Assembly (NCBI RefSeq): GCF_023276355.1
Contig: NZ_JALLPL010000001.1
Span: 1,488,001-1,552,000, forward strand
Source: Haloplanus sp. XH21
Lineage (GTDB): Archaea; Halobacteriota; Halobacteria; Halobacteriales; Haloferacaceae
Reading direction: 5' to 3'
DNA length: 64,000 nucleotides
Shown: positions 51,444 through 59,896 of the stretch, in pieces
Numbering within the stretch: position 1 is the stretch's first letter
How the letters are laid out: every line of letters begins with the position of its first letter
Position numbers and translations under genes: made by a program
The notes under the pieces: generated by a model
The model's input: the letters and a program-made list of their open reading frames with translations, nothing else
Told to the model about the DNA's origin: nothing
The model's database searches: none

Positions 51444-51781
51444 ATTTTGATTGGCAGCGCTTCCTGCTGCTTGGGCCGTTAGCGCCTTCCATACGGCATT
51501 TCTCAGGATAGTGTGATAAACGAAATCCCACGGAGGGTGGTTAGCACTAACGAACGGTTAGGTGAGATAAGAATGATCGTTTTACCCCGGTCAGGAGATG
51601 GATTTCGAGAGGTATAATAAAGATATGGGCAAACGATATCTCATCGCCCCTCTTTTCGACATAATAAGTTCAATTCAACCGCGACACTCGCCTCTATTCA
51701 GGATACTTCCGAACGAAGTTAGGTGGCTGGGGAGTTCTCAGCCCCTAATGCGCCACGGCAAGAAACCGTGAGCGCTGTGGA
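51444..51781. other. AT-rich stretch between small ORF and tRNA-Ile
   Basis: These 338 bases hold no convincing gene. They include the region just past the 3' end of tRNA-Ile, where island integration is common. A stem, cacggcaagaaaccgtg, lies near 51754-51770 and could form a hairpin (cacgg/ccgtg). No complete copy of the tRNA end was seen. Confidence 0.35.
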
Positions 51782-51855
51782 TGGGCCAACACGGATTTGA
51801 ACCGTGGACCTCCCGGTTATCAGCCGAGCGCTCAACCTGACTGAGCTATTGGCCC
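51782..51855 (-). tRNA. tRNA-Ile (anticodon GAT)
   Basis: On the minus strand the gene begins GGGCCAATAGCTCAGTCAGG and ends TTGGCCC plus A, with paired 7-base acceptor arms. The anticodon arm CTCGG-CTGATAA-CCGGG gives anticodon GAT. The T arm is CACGGTTCAAATCCGTG. No intron. The low-GC restriction-modification island lies directly beyond its 3' end. Confidence 0.95.
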
Positions 51856-51912
51856 AGGTGAGCGCATCAAATGCTTGCGTGGTCGGTTGTTTAAGCGTTT
51901 CCGTTCGGCCCG

Positions 51913-52398
51913 TTACTCATCATCGACGCGATAGGACCCGCCGTCGACGTCGTACACGTCGTCGTCAGTGTCCTCGTTGGGGAATCCGCCGGTGTAGACG
52001 CGGCCGGTGACGAAGCCATCGCTTTTGGCGTCGATGTATGGGCCGACGACGAACCGACTGAGCACGGCCCGGATCGGTGCCCGCGTCAGCGGGATGCCGA
52101 GGAGGAACCCGATGGCGTCGGTGACGAGCCCCGGTGTGAGCAGGAAGGCGCCGGCCGCGATGAGCAGGCCGCCGTCCATGAGCTCCTTCGTCGGCACCTC
52201 GCCGGTCGCGAGACGCCGCTGGAGGCTCTGGATCGTGTGTCGCCCCTCGGCGCGCACCAGCAACATGCCGATGAGTCCGGTGAGGACGACGAGCGCGACG
52301 GTGACCGGTGCGCCGACGGCGTCGGCGACGAAGACCAGCAAGAGCGCGTCGGCGAGCGGGATGAGCAACAGGAGTGCGAACACCCAGCGCAGGCGCAT
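51913..52398 (-). CDS. fxsA: FxsA-family membrane protein
   Basis: The 161-residue protein starts MRLRWVFALLLLIPLADALL and has ALVVLTGLIGMLLVRAEG, DGGLLIAAGAFLLTPGLVTD and GFLLGIPLTRAPIR, the FxsA/DUF family pattern. FxsA in E. coli relieves F-plasmid exclusion of phage T7; in archaea the role is unknown. The C-terminal tail is acidic. The start ATG at 52398 gives a normal N-terminal helix. Confidence 0.85.
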   Translation of the reverse strand: MRLRWVFALLLLIPLADALLLVFVADAVGAPVTVALVVLTGLIGMLLVRAEGRHTIQSLQRRLATGEVPTKELMDGGLLIAAGAFLLTPGLVTDAIGFLLGIPLTRAPIRAVLSRFVVGPYIDAKSDGFVTGRVYTGGFPNEDTDDDVYDVDGGSYRVDDE

Positions 52399-52526
52399 AC
52401 CCCATCTCTCTCGTGGCGACGCATAGCCCTTTTGACCCGCGCGTGGCGTCGAGCGGCGGGGAGCCACCGACCGGTTCCGCACGGCGACGACGAAGCCCTT
52501 AGGCCCGCCCACCGCGGAAAGGGGGT

Positions 52527-54125
52527 ATGACTGATGGGACGCGCGTCGAGTGGCGACCGTGGGGCGACGAGGCGTTCGCCGAGGCCCGCGAGCGGGGCGC
52601 CCCCGTGTTGCTCGCGCTGACGGCGACCTGGTGTGGAGACTGTCACGAGATGGACGCCCGAACGTACGGCGAGCCACGGATCGCGGCGAACTTGAACGAC
52701 GGGTTCGTCCCGGTCCGGGTCGACGTGGACCGGCATCCCCGCGTCCGCGAGCGGTACAACGTCGGTGGCTTTCCGTCGACCGTGTTCTGCACGCCCGACG
52801 GCGAGCGAATCGCCGGCGCGGGCTTTCTCGGCCCCGACGGCATGCGACAGGTGATCGACCGAGTGCGCGAGCGCTGGGACGCAAGCGGCGTCGAGGCGGG
52901 CCGCGTGCCCCGGTCGCTCGCCGGCGATCACCCGCCCGACGGCCCGGTCATCGACCGCATCGAGGAACACATCGCGGGACAGATCGACACCGCCTTCGAC
53001 GCGAAGTTCGGCGGCTGGGGCGACGCGCCGAAGTTCCCCCTGCCGCGAACGGTCGAGTTCGCGCTGAAACGCGACCGCGCCAAGGCCCGCCAGACCCTCG
53101 ACGCCATCACGCGAGGGCTGTTCGACGAGGACGACGGCGGCTTCTACCGCTACGCCCGCTCGCGGGACTGGAGCGATCCGGACCGGGCGAAACTCCTCGC
53201 GGACAACGCGGCGCTGGTCCGGGCGTTCGCCAACGCCTACTGCTACACGGGCGAGGAGGCGTACCGCCGGCCAGCCGACCGGACCGTCGCGTATCTCGTC
53301 GACGATCTCTGGAACGGGTCGGCGTTCGGCGGCAGCCAGGGACCGGGCGACGGCGCCGACGGGGACATCGGCCCACGGACCGATCTGACGGCCTTTGCCG
53401 GGGCGAACGCCCTCGCGGTCGACGCGCTGCTCGTTCTCGCGGCCTACACCGACGCCGAGCGGCCCCGGGAGTACGCACAGCGAGCGTTCGCGACCCTGCA
53501 GTCGACGTTGATCGACGACGACGGCACCGTCCGCCACCACGCGGCCGACGATGCCCCGACGCTGCTTCTGGCCGACCAGGCCCGCACCGTCGCGGCCGGC
53601 GTCCGCGCCGTCCAGGTCCTTGGCGACGACGACGCCCTCGACGACGCCCGCCGCGTCGCCGATCGGACGATCGAGACGCTGTCCGATGGCGGTGCGTTCC
53701 GCGATGGACCGACCGAGGGAACGGGACTACTCGACCGCCCGCTCTATCCGCTCGATGGCAACGTCGAGATCGCGGACGCCCTGCTCGACCTGGCCGTCCT
53801 GACGGACGAGAGTCGCTATCGCGCGGTCGCACACGACGCCATCGGCGCCTTCGCCGGGGCGTGGGACCGATTCGGCGTGCAGGTCGCGGGCTACGGCGCC
53901 GTGGCCGCCCGTCTCTGTGGCGACCCGCTGGTGATCGACGTGGCGACCGACGCCGGGACCGACCTCCACCGCGCCGCCCTCCGCGTCGCCGACCACGAGA
54001 AAGTCGTTCGCCCGGCGGCCGCCGATCCGGACCCCGGAACTGCCGTCGTCCGGATCGGGGATCGGTCGCGGACGGCGTCGACGCCGGCGGAACTCGCGGA
54101 TCGCGTCGCCGAACTCGCCGAATAA
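52527..54125 (+). CDS. Thioredoxin-domain protein of the YyaL/DUF255 family
   Basis: The 532-residue protein has an N-terminal thioredoxin-like domain with the TATWCGDCHEMD site (Cys-Gly-Asp-Cys) and GGFPSTVFCTPDGERIAG. The remainder is a six-hairpin-like alpha barrel (GGWGDAPKFPLPRTVEF, DGGFYRYARSRDWSDPDRAK and LADNAALVRAFANAY). This is the family of spermatogenesis-associated protein 20. The usual family length is near 650-720, so this one is compact. Its function is not established. Confidence 0.85.
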   Translation: MTDGTRVEWRPWGDEAFAEARERGAPVLLALTATWCGDCHEMDARTYGEPRIAANLNDGFVPVRVDVDRHPRVRERYNVGGFPSTVFCTPDGERIAGAGFLGPDGMRQVIDRVRERWDASGVEAGRVPRSLAGDHPPDGPVIDRIEEHIAGQIDTAFDAKFGGWGDAPKFPLPRTVEFALKRDRAKARQTLDAITRGLFDEDDGGFYRYARSRDWSDPDRAKLLADNAALVRAFANAYCYTGEEAYRRPADRTVAYLVDDLWNGSAFGGSQGPGDGADGDIGPRTDLTAFAGANALAVDALLVLAAYTDAERPREYAQRAFATLQSTLIDDDGTVRHHAADDAPTLLLADQARTVAAGVRAVQVLGDDDALDDARRVADRTIETLSDGGAFRDGPTEGTGLLDRPLYPLDGNVEIADALLDLAVLTDESRYRAVAHDAIGAFAGAWDRFGVQVAGYGAVAARLCGDPLVIDVATDAGTDLHRAALRVADHEKVVRPAAADPDPGTAVVRIGDRSRTASTPAELADRVAELAE

Positions 54126-54166
54126 ACGACCGCTCCGTTTTTGTGCGTCGGTGTCCAGGTCCGGAC

Positions 54167-54973
54167 ATGGCGACGTTGCGCGATCTCGGCCTCTCGGAGT
54201 ATGAATCTCGGGCGTACCGTGGACTCCTCGATACCGGACCGGCAACCGCCAAGGAGTTGTCGTCCGGGAGTGACGTACCGATGGGGCGGATATACGACGT
54301 GTTGAACGGACTGGAGGGGAACGGTCTGGTGCGGAGTCAGGCGGCCAGTCGCCCGAAGAAGTACATCGCGGTCGAACCCGACACCGCGCTGGAACGGCTC
54401 GTGGAGGCCCGAAAGCGGGAACTCGAACAGCAGGCCGAACGGTACGAGGCGGTTGCCGACGAGTTGAGCGACGAACTCGACGCCGCGGGACCCATCGAGG
54501 GGCAGTTCTGGACCGCGGCTGTCGGCCCGGACGAGACGGTCGACCTGCTCATCGAACGCGTCGCGGCGGCCGACGAGCGGATCCATCACGTCGCCGGCCT
54601 CCCGTCCGCACAGGTCGACATCGGTGCGGTGGGCCAGCGCGTTCTGGAGGCCTTCGAAGCGGCGCTCTCACGGGGCGTGTCGGTGTCGATCCTCATCCAC
54701 CCTGGCCTCGTCGACACCGTGTCGGACGACCTTCGCGCGGCGTACGCCGACCGCCTCGGCGACGACGAGAACTACGAGATCCGCACGTCGACGGCCATCG
54801 ACGGCACCTTCACGCTCATCGACGGCGAGGAAGTGTGTATCGAGGTGCCGAACCCGCTCGACTCCGGCGAGGCGTTCGCCATGATCGATTTCAAGGACGC
54901 CGCCTTCGCCGACGATGTACGGACCGTCTTCGACGAACAGTGGACGGCGTCGACGCCGCCAGAGCGTCTCTAA
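54167..54973 (+). CDS. TrmB-family transcriptional regulator
   Basis: The 268-residue protein has the TrmB winged helix at the N-terminus ([20 protein letters not shown], then [20 protein letters not shown] and [17 protein letters not shown]). A coiled-coil linker ([19 protein letters not shown]) and an effector domain of the phospholipase-D-like type follow. TrmB proteins sense sugars or metabolites and control transport and metabolism genes. The ligand here is unknown. Its stop overlaps that of mptA, and they are convergent. The start ATG at 54167 follows a spacer of 41 bp after the thioredoxin gene. Confidence 0.85.
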   Translation: MATLRDLGLSEYESRAYRGLLDTGPATAKELSSGSDVPMGRIYDVLNGLEGNGLVRSQAASRPKKYIAVEPDTALERLVEARKRELEQQAERYEAVADELSDELDAAGPIEGQFWTAAVGPDETVDLLIERVAAADERIHHVAGLPSAQVDIGAVGQRVLEAFEAALSRGVSVSILIHPGLVDTVSDDLRAAYADRLGDDENYEIRTSTAIDGTFTLIDGEEVCIEVPNPLDSGEAFAMIDFKDAAFADDVRTVFDEQWTASTPPERL

Positions 54974-55902
54974 GACTGGGCGCCGACTTCTTCGCGCAGT
55001 GCCTGCAGGGTGAGTTCCCGCTCCGCGTGGGCGTTGTGCTGGTGGATGGATTCGTCGTTCGACTGCTTCATGTGGACGACCGTCTCGTCGTCGAGGTGGT
55101 CGAACTCCTCGACGACGGACTCGGCCAGCGACCGCACGCAGTCCTCGACGAACTTGGCGTTCGCGTGGGCGTGGTAGGTCATGTGGTCCTCGTCCGGCCG
55201 CTTCGCGAGATTGTAGATGCGCGCGCTCATGGCGTCGCGGGCGACGTCGATGATGTCCCGGAGGTCGATGTCGGACGCGCCCTCGCTCGTGAGCGTGAGC
55301 GTGGCGTGGCCACGCTGGGAGTGACCCGGCTGGGGCACTTCGTCGAGGAAGGCGTCGACCGTCTCCTCGTCGACACCAAGGCTGTCGAGCGTCTCGCGGG
55401 CCCGGGATTCGGACATGCCCTGCGAACACGGACAGACGGTCATGCCGGTGACGCGGGCGCCGATCTCCTCTTTCGTTCCCTCCTCGGTGGCGACCGCACC
55501 CGCGATGATAGTCGCGGTGTTCTGTGTCGCGAGCCCCGAGGCCGGCGTCTCCTCTCGGGTCACGTAGTCGGCTTCCATCCGCACCTCCGCCGTGGAGGTG
55601 TAGTCGTGTTTCTCGAGCAGTCGTTCGGCCACGTCGCCACAGACCTCCTCGACCCGGTAGGAGGGTTCGGAAACGGCCGTCTCCAGCGTCTCGTCGATCA
55701 CCTGCATGTTTCGGCTCATGTCGATGCCCTTCCGCCCGCTGGGCAGGTCGACGAACACTTCGAACTCCGCCATCAGAACGATCGGTCGCTTCCCGTTCCG
55801 GTCGAGTTTGAGGAGTTTCTCGACCCCGGTGACTCCGACCTGACTGAGCCCGACGGTCACGTCGGGCTGGCTTGCCTGTACGTCAGGCAACTGGTGACTC
55901 AT
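54970..55902 (-). CDS. mptA: GTP cyclohydrolase MptA (FolE2-like)
   Basis: The 310-residue protein contains [35 protein letters not shown] (the conserved CPC metal/catalytic cysteine), [15 protein letters not shown], and [20 protein letters not shown]. These are the marks of archaeal MptA, the Fe(II)-dependent GTP cyclohydrolase that makes a 2',3'-cyclic phosphate precursor for tetrahydromethanopterin or folate biosynthesis. The length is normal. Confidence 0.93.
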   Translation of the reverse strand: MSHQLPDVQASQPDVTVGLSQVGVTGVEKLLKLDRNGKRPIVLMAEFEVFVDLPSGRKGIDMSRNMQVIDETLETAVSEPSYRVEEVCGDVAERLLEKHDYTSTAEVRMEADYVTREETPASGLATQNTATIIAGAVATEEGTKEEIGARVTGMTVCPCSQGMSESRARETLDSLGVDEETVDAFLDEVPQPGHSQRGHATLTLTSEGASDIDLRDIIDVARDAMSARIYNLAKRPDEDHMTYHAHANAKFVEDCVRSLAESVVEEFDHLDDETVVHMKQSNDESIHQHNAHAERELTLQALREEVGAQS

Positions 55903-55946
55903 CGCCTATCTGCACGGACGCGCTGCGATTATGGCTTTCGGTCCGG

Positions 55947-56363
55947 CTATGGCCAGTCGTCGCGCGTCTCCGCCTCGAAGGGGTCGTCCGCCGTCTCGTC
56001 GCCCAGATCCCACGCCGCGAACTCCGCCGCCTCCTCGATGGAAAGATACTCCCAGCTCATCTCCTCGGCGACTTCCCGATCCTCCTCGGTCGTCCCGATG
56101 AAGACGTGGCGGTCGGTGTCGAACTGGTCGGCCACGTTGTCGAGGCTCTCGCGCACGCCACGCGGCCCCGAGAAGAAGTCCTGCCGGAGGCGTCGCTTGC
56201 GCGTGAAGTTAGTGACGACGTACGTCGGTTGGTCGCTGAGGACGCCCACGTACTCGGTCCACTGTCGGGCGTCGTCGAACACCGCGTTCGGGTCGGCGAG
56301 CGCCTTGAGTGCCTCGAGTTCGAACGCGAGCGTCATCGTCCCGCCGCTTTCCATACTCGACAT
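55947..56363 (-). CDS. Haloarchaeal conserved protein (DUF7124-like)
   Basis: The 138-residue acidic protein has MTLAFELEALKALADPNAVF near the start, WTEYVGVLSDQPTYVVTNFT, then RVFIG-like DRHVFIGTTEEDREVAEEM and an acidic tail. This pattern is typical of a haloarchaeal family of unknown function; the DUF name is from memory. Start candidates at 56363, 56354 and 56336 exist; the first was taken. Confidence 0.6.
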   Translation of the reverse strand: MSSMESGGTMTLAFELEALKALADPNAVFDDARQWTEYVGVLSDQPTYVVTNFTRKRRLRQDFFSGPRGVRESLDNVADQFDTDRHVFIGTTEEDREVAEEMSWEYLSIEEAAEFAAWDLGDETADDPFEAETRDDWP

Positions 56364-56410
56364 ACCGCCGTCGGCGGGCAAAACGGCTTCGATACGACCG
56401 GGCCACGACG

Positions 56411-56623
56411 CTACTGGATGTGGTAGTAGTCCGTGAACACGACGATGTCGCCCTCGCTGAGCCCCGGAAGCGTCGCCGGATCGCGCGGCGACACGCCCTC
56501 GGCGACGCCGACGAAAAACTCCTGGGCCGCGTCGTCGAGTTCGTCGAAATCGCGCACTCGGGCGGTTTCGGGCACCGTCTCCGTCCGGCGGACGCTCTTC
56601 TCCGAGTCGATAGCCCGTGTCAT
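56411..56623 (-). CDS. Small haloarchaeal protein (70 aa), unknown
   Basis: The 70-residue protein starts MTRAIDSEKSVRRTETVPET and ends GLSEGDIVVFTDYYHIQ. The ATG at 56623 is preceded by an AT-rich stretch (atgttgtatgttatcgc on the minus strand), fitting a leaderless promoter. Composition and codon use are host-like. It sits between the transhydrogenase operon and the 138-residue gene, all on the minus strand. Function is unknown. Confidence 0.6.
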   Translation of the reverse strand: MTRAIDSEKSVRRTETVPETARVRDFDELDDAAQEFFVGVAEGVSPRDPATLPGLSEGDIVVFTDYYHIQ

Positions 56624-56739
56624 GCGATAACATACAACACTAACGATCATAAACGTTTCGTCCAGCGAGGGACCCGTCTCAGACGGACTGTCGTCGGTCG
56701 GCTCCGGCAGCAACTGCCGAAAAAACACGGCAGTACGTC

Positions 56740-58179
56740 TCAGCGGTTCTCCTTGTAGGCGTTCACCAGTTCCTGCATCGACTCCTTGGCGTCACCGAAG
56801 AGCATGTTCGTGTTGTCCTGGGCGAACAGCGGGTTGGGGATCCCGGAGAAACCGGGGCTGAGGCTTCGCTTATTGACGACGACGGTGCGGGCATCGCCGA
56901 CGTTGAGAACCGGCATCCCCGCGATGGGGCTGGAGTCGTCGGTGTTCGCCATCGGGTTGACCACATCGTTGGCGCCCGTCACGATCACCACGTCGGTCTG
57001 TGAGAACGTGGGGTTCACGTCCTCCAGTTCCCGCATCTTCTCGTATGGTACGTCGGCCTCGGCCAGCAGGGCGTTCATGTGCCCCGGCATTCGGCCGGCC
57101 ACGGGATGAATGCCGAACTCGACGTCGACGCCGTCCGCTTCGAGCAGTTCGGCCAGTTCGGCCACCGCGTGCTGGGCCTGGGCCACCGCCATCCCGTACC
57201 CGGGGACGATGACCACGCGCTGGGCCACGTCCAGCAGCATCTCGACCTCTTCGGGCGAGGTTTCCGTGATATTGCCTTCGTAGATGTCGGGCATGTCCTC
57301 GGTGTCGCTGTCCTCGCCGAGGCCGCCGAAGAGCACGTTGACCAGCGACCGATTCATCGACTCGCACATGATGATCGTCAGGATCAGTCCCGAGGCGCCG
57401 ACCAGCGTCCCGGCGATGATGAGGACGGTGTTGTTCAGCACGAACCCCGTCGTCGCCGCCGCCAACCCCGAGTAGGAGTTGAGCAGGGCGATGACGACCG
57501 GCATATCCGCCCCACCGATGGGGACGACCAGAAACACCCCGAGTATCGACGCGGCCGCGACCAGGAACCAGTAGGACGGCACCACCGACGCGAGGCCCGA
57601 CTCGCTGATTGCGGCCGGCTGCGCAACGAGTGCGGCGCCACCCGCGAGCGCCGCCAGCAGGCAGACGACCTTGATCCCGTGGCCGACGTTGCGGCTCACG
57701 GGCGAGCCGCCGACCAGTCCGTGAAGCTTGCCGGCGGCGACGAGGCTGCCCCAGAACGTCACCGAGCCGATGAGGCCCGCGAGGGCCGCCGTCGTCGTCA
57801 GACCGAGCGGGAGACCGCCCCCTGTCGCGCTGATGTCGACCAGCTCCGCCCCGGCGACGAGCGCGGAGGCGCCGCCCCCGAAGCCGTTGAACAGCCCGAC
57901 GAGCTGTGGCATCTCGGTCGTCTCCACCGTTACTGCCAGCCAGACGCCGATGGCGCCGCCGACGAGCAGCGCCGCGCCGAGAACCAGCGGCGACAGGATT
58001 TCGAACCAGAGAATGGTGCTGACGACGGCGAGCGCCATCCCCAGCGACGAGATCTGGTTCCCGCGGGTCGCGGTCCGCGGATGGGTCATATCGCGCAGGC
58101 CCTGGATGAACAACACCCCGGCGACGAGGTAGGCGAACTGCAGCACCGAGTCCGGGAGCCCCCCGAGGACGCCGGCCAT
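56740..58179 (-). CDS. pntB: NAD(P) transhydrogenase subunit beta
   Basis: The 479-residue protein has eight or nine N-terminal helices (GLRDMTHPRTATRGNQISSL, GATIG-like GGAIGVWLAV). It ends with the NADP-binding dIII domain: VVIVPGYGMAVAQAQHAVAE, FGIHPVAGRMPGHMNALLAE, VNPMANTDDSSPIAGMPVLN. PntB forms the proton channel and the NADP(H) site of the membrane transhydrogenase, which uses the proton gradient to reduce NADP+ with NADH. It is the last gene of the three-gene operon. Confidence 0.94.
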   Translation of the reverse strand: MAGVLGGLPDSVLQFAYLVAGVLFIQGLRDMTHPRTATRGNQISSLGMALAVVSTILWFEILSPLVLGAALLVGGAIGVWLAVTVETTEMPQLVGLFNGFGGGASALVAGAELVDISATGGGLPLGLTTTAALAGLIGSVTFWGSLVAAGKLHGLVGGSPVSRNVGHGIKVVCLLAALAGGAALVAQPAAISESGLASVVPSYWFLVAAASILGVFLVVPIGGADMPVVIALLNSYSGLAAATTGFVLNNTVLIIAGTLVGASGLILTIIMCESMNRSLVNVLFGGLGEDSDTEDMPDIYEGNITETSPEEVEMLLDVAQRVVIVPGYGMAVAQAQHAVAELAELLEADGVDVEFGIHPVAGRMPGHMNALLAEADVPYEKMRELEDVNPTFSQTDVVIVTGANDVVNPMANTDDSSPIAGMPVLNVGDARTVVVNKRSLSPGFSGIPNPLFAQDNTNMLFGDAKESMQELVNAYKENR

Positions 58180-58180
58180 C

Positions 58181-58462
58181 TTAGCGCCCCCGCTGACTGA
58201 ACTGGTCGAGCATGAAGTGGCTCACGAGATAGCCGCCGACGACGTTGATGGTGGCCATGACGACCGCCAGGAAGCCGAGCGCCGTCGCGAGCGTCGTCGA
58301 TCCGGAACCGGCGACGACGACCGACCCGAGGAGCGTGATCCCGGAGATGGCGTTCGCCCCCGACATCAGCGGCGTGTGGAGGTTCGTCGGGATCTTCGTG
58401 ATGATCTCGTAGCCGACGAACGCCGAGAGCACGAACAGCGTCAGGTTCTGGACGAACGTCAT
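58181..58462 (-). CDS. NAD(P) transhydrogenase subunit alpha, membrane part
   Basis: The 93-residue protein has about three membrane helices (LTLFVLSAFVGYEIITKI, ISGITLLGSVVVAGSG, LGFLAVVMATINVVGGYLVS) and the HTPLMSGANAISG loop. It is the separate dII part of the alpha subunit (PntA2/PntAB), split from dI as in many archaea and in Rhodospirillum. It lies 6 bases after the dI gene, and its stop is adjacent to the pntB ATG. Confidence 0.9.
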   Translation of the reverse strand: MTFVQNLTLFVLSAFVGYEIITKIPTNLHTPLMSGANAISGITLLGSVVVAGSGSTTLATALGFLAVVMATINVVGGYLVSHFMLDQFSQRGR

Positions 58463-58468
58463 CGGCGA

Positions 58469-59647
58469 TCACTCCGCATCGGTCTCGCCTCCGTCGTCGG
58501 TCTCGTTGCCGTCGTCACTGTCCTCGTGGGGTCGTCGTATCGTGCCATCGTGTGTGAGTAGGGTCGAATCGATGATCTCGTCGTCCGTGTCGATGACGAG
58601 TTCGCCGTCGTCGAGCAGATGCGTCAGGAAGTTGCGCAGGTTGTTGGCGAACAGTTGGCTCGCCGTGCCGGGGACGGTCGCCGGGAGGTTCGTCGGGCCG
58701 AAGACGGTGACGCCCTCGAACTCGACGGTTTCGTCGGCCACCGTCGGGTCGCAGTTGCCGCCGTCCGCAGCCGCCAGGTCGACGATGACCGATCCGTCGT
58801 CCATCTCGGCGATCATCTCCTCGCTGACGAGTTCGGGCGCGGGCGCGCCCGGGATGGCCGCCGTCGTGATGACGACGTCCGACTCCGGGACGACCCGCCC
58901 CAACTCCTTGCGCTGCTGGCGGTAGAACTCCTCGTCCATCTCCCTGGCGTACCCCTCGTCGTCGCCCGACCCTTCGGTCTCCAGGTCGAGTTCGACGAAA
59001 TCCGCGCCGAGGCTCTCCACCTCCTGTTTGACTTCCAGACGGATGTCGTAGCCCCGCACCGACGCGCCGAGGCGCTCGGCGGTCGAAATCGCCTTGAGTC
59101 CCGCGACGCCCGCCCCGATGACGAACACCTCCGCCGGCTGAACCGTGCCGGCGGCGGTCATTTCGAGCGGGAACAGTTTGGGGAGCCGTTCCGCCGCGAC
59201 CAGCGTCGCCTTGTAGCCGCCGACGCTGGCCATCGACGACAGCACGTCCATGCTCTGTGCGCGGCTGATGCGCGGCATGAACTCGAGCGCGAACGCGCTG
59301 ACTCGCCGATCGGCGAGTTCGTCGTACGTCTCGTCGTCGAGGTCGTAGGGACCGAGGGTGCCGACGACGACCTGTCCCTCCCGGTACGGATCCATCGGTT
59401 CGTCGGCGTTCGCCGCCAGGCCCCGAACCTGGCAGACGACATCGGCGCGTTCGAACACCTCGTCCCGGTCCGTGACCACCTCGCACCCGGCCTCGCGGTA
59501 CGCCGCGTCGGCCCAGTCCGATCCCTCGCCCGCGCCGCTGGCGACACAGACGTCGAGTCCGTCGTCGACGAGTCGTTCCGTGACTGGCGGCGTGAGCGAG
59601 ACCCGCGTCTCGTCTGCCGCCGTCTCGCCGGGGACACCGACGATCAT
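58469..59647 (-). CDS. pntA: NAD(P) transhydrogenase subunit alpha, NAD-binding part
   Basis: The 392-residue protein has the alanine-dehydrogenase-like dI domain: MIVGVPGETAADETRVSLTP, SMASVGGYKATLVAAERLPK, a Rossmann loop VFVIGAGVAGLKAISTAERL, and VVITTAAIPGAPAPELV. The acidic tail (DSDDGNETDDGGETDAE) is a haloarchaeal feature. It binds NAD(H) on the cytoplasmic side and passes hydride to PntB. Its ATG overlaps the stop of a 26-codon upstream frame. Confidence 0.93.
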   Translation of the reverse strand: MIVGVPGETAADETRVSLTPPVTERLVDDGLDVCVASGAGEGSDWADAAYREAGCEVVTDRDEVFERADVVCQVRGLAANADEPMDPYREGQVVVGTLGPYDLDDETYDELADRRVSAFALEFMPRISRAQSMDVLSSMASVGGYKATLVAAERLPKLFPLEMTAAGTVQPAEVFVIGAGVAGLKAISTAERLGASVRGYDIRLEVKQEVESLGADFVELDLETEGSGDDEGYAREMDEEFYRQQRKELGRVVPESDVVITTAAIPGAPAPELVSEEMIAEMDDGSVIVDLAAADGGNCDPTVADETVEFEGVTVFGPTNLPATVPGTASQLFANNLRNFLTHLLDDGELVIDTDDEIIDSTLLTHDGTIRRPHEDSDDGNETDDGGETDAE

Positions 59648-59724
59648 CGCCGTGCCTCCCGACTCGCGATCCCTCGTGCCCCGAGTGCCGTCTCACTGTC
59701 CGTCCGCGTTCGGTTACATTGCAT
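59644..59724 (-). CDS. 26-codon upstream ORF overlapping the pntA start
   Basis: From the ATG at 59724 a frame of 26 codons (MQCNRTRTDSETALGARGIA at the start) ends in a TGA that overlaps the pntA ATG as ATGA. A GGAGG motif precedes its ATG by about nine bases, and another GGAGG precedes the pntA ATG. It lies inside the likely transcript from the TATA box near 59784. It may be a translationally coupled leader peptide or a coincidental frame. Confidence 0.4.
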   Translation of the reverse strand: MQCNRTRTDSETALGARGIASREARR

Positions 59725-59777
59725 CGTCGCACGCCTCCGTGTGTAGCGGTGCCACACTACGTACGCATTCCGGACAG

Positions 59778-59789
59778 ATTATATAAATT
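59778..59789 (-). promoter_or_regulatory. Promoter of the transhydrogenase operon
   Basis: On the minus strand the sequence aatttatataat is a near-consensus archaeal TATA box. Transcription would begin about 25 bases downstream, near 59757, leaving roughly 110 nt before the pntA ATG. The 26-codon ORF lies in that leader. Confidence 0.65.
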
Positions 59790-59896
59790 CACTGGACAGT
59801 TCGGGAGCGGATCATGTCCGCACGCAGCGGGCAGCAGCGAAACGCGGAGAGACGTACCTGCGCGGCGAGCAAAGCGGAAAAAACGACGGGCGGTCC

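Noticed and set aside
47037-51855. Direct repeat of the tRNA-Ile 3' end at the far edge of the island
   Set aside because: I looked for the end of the tRNA (gggccaacacggatttgaac) near 46.7-47.0 kb and found no copy, so an att-type duplication is not claimed.
52086-53540. 484-codon minus-strand frame opposite the thioredoxin-domain gene
   Set aside because: Shadow of the plus-strand gene; no motif and unbalanced composition.
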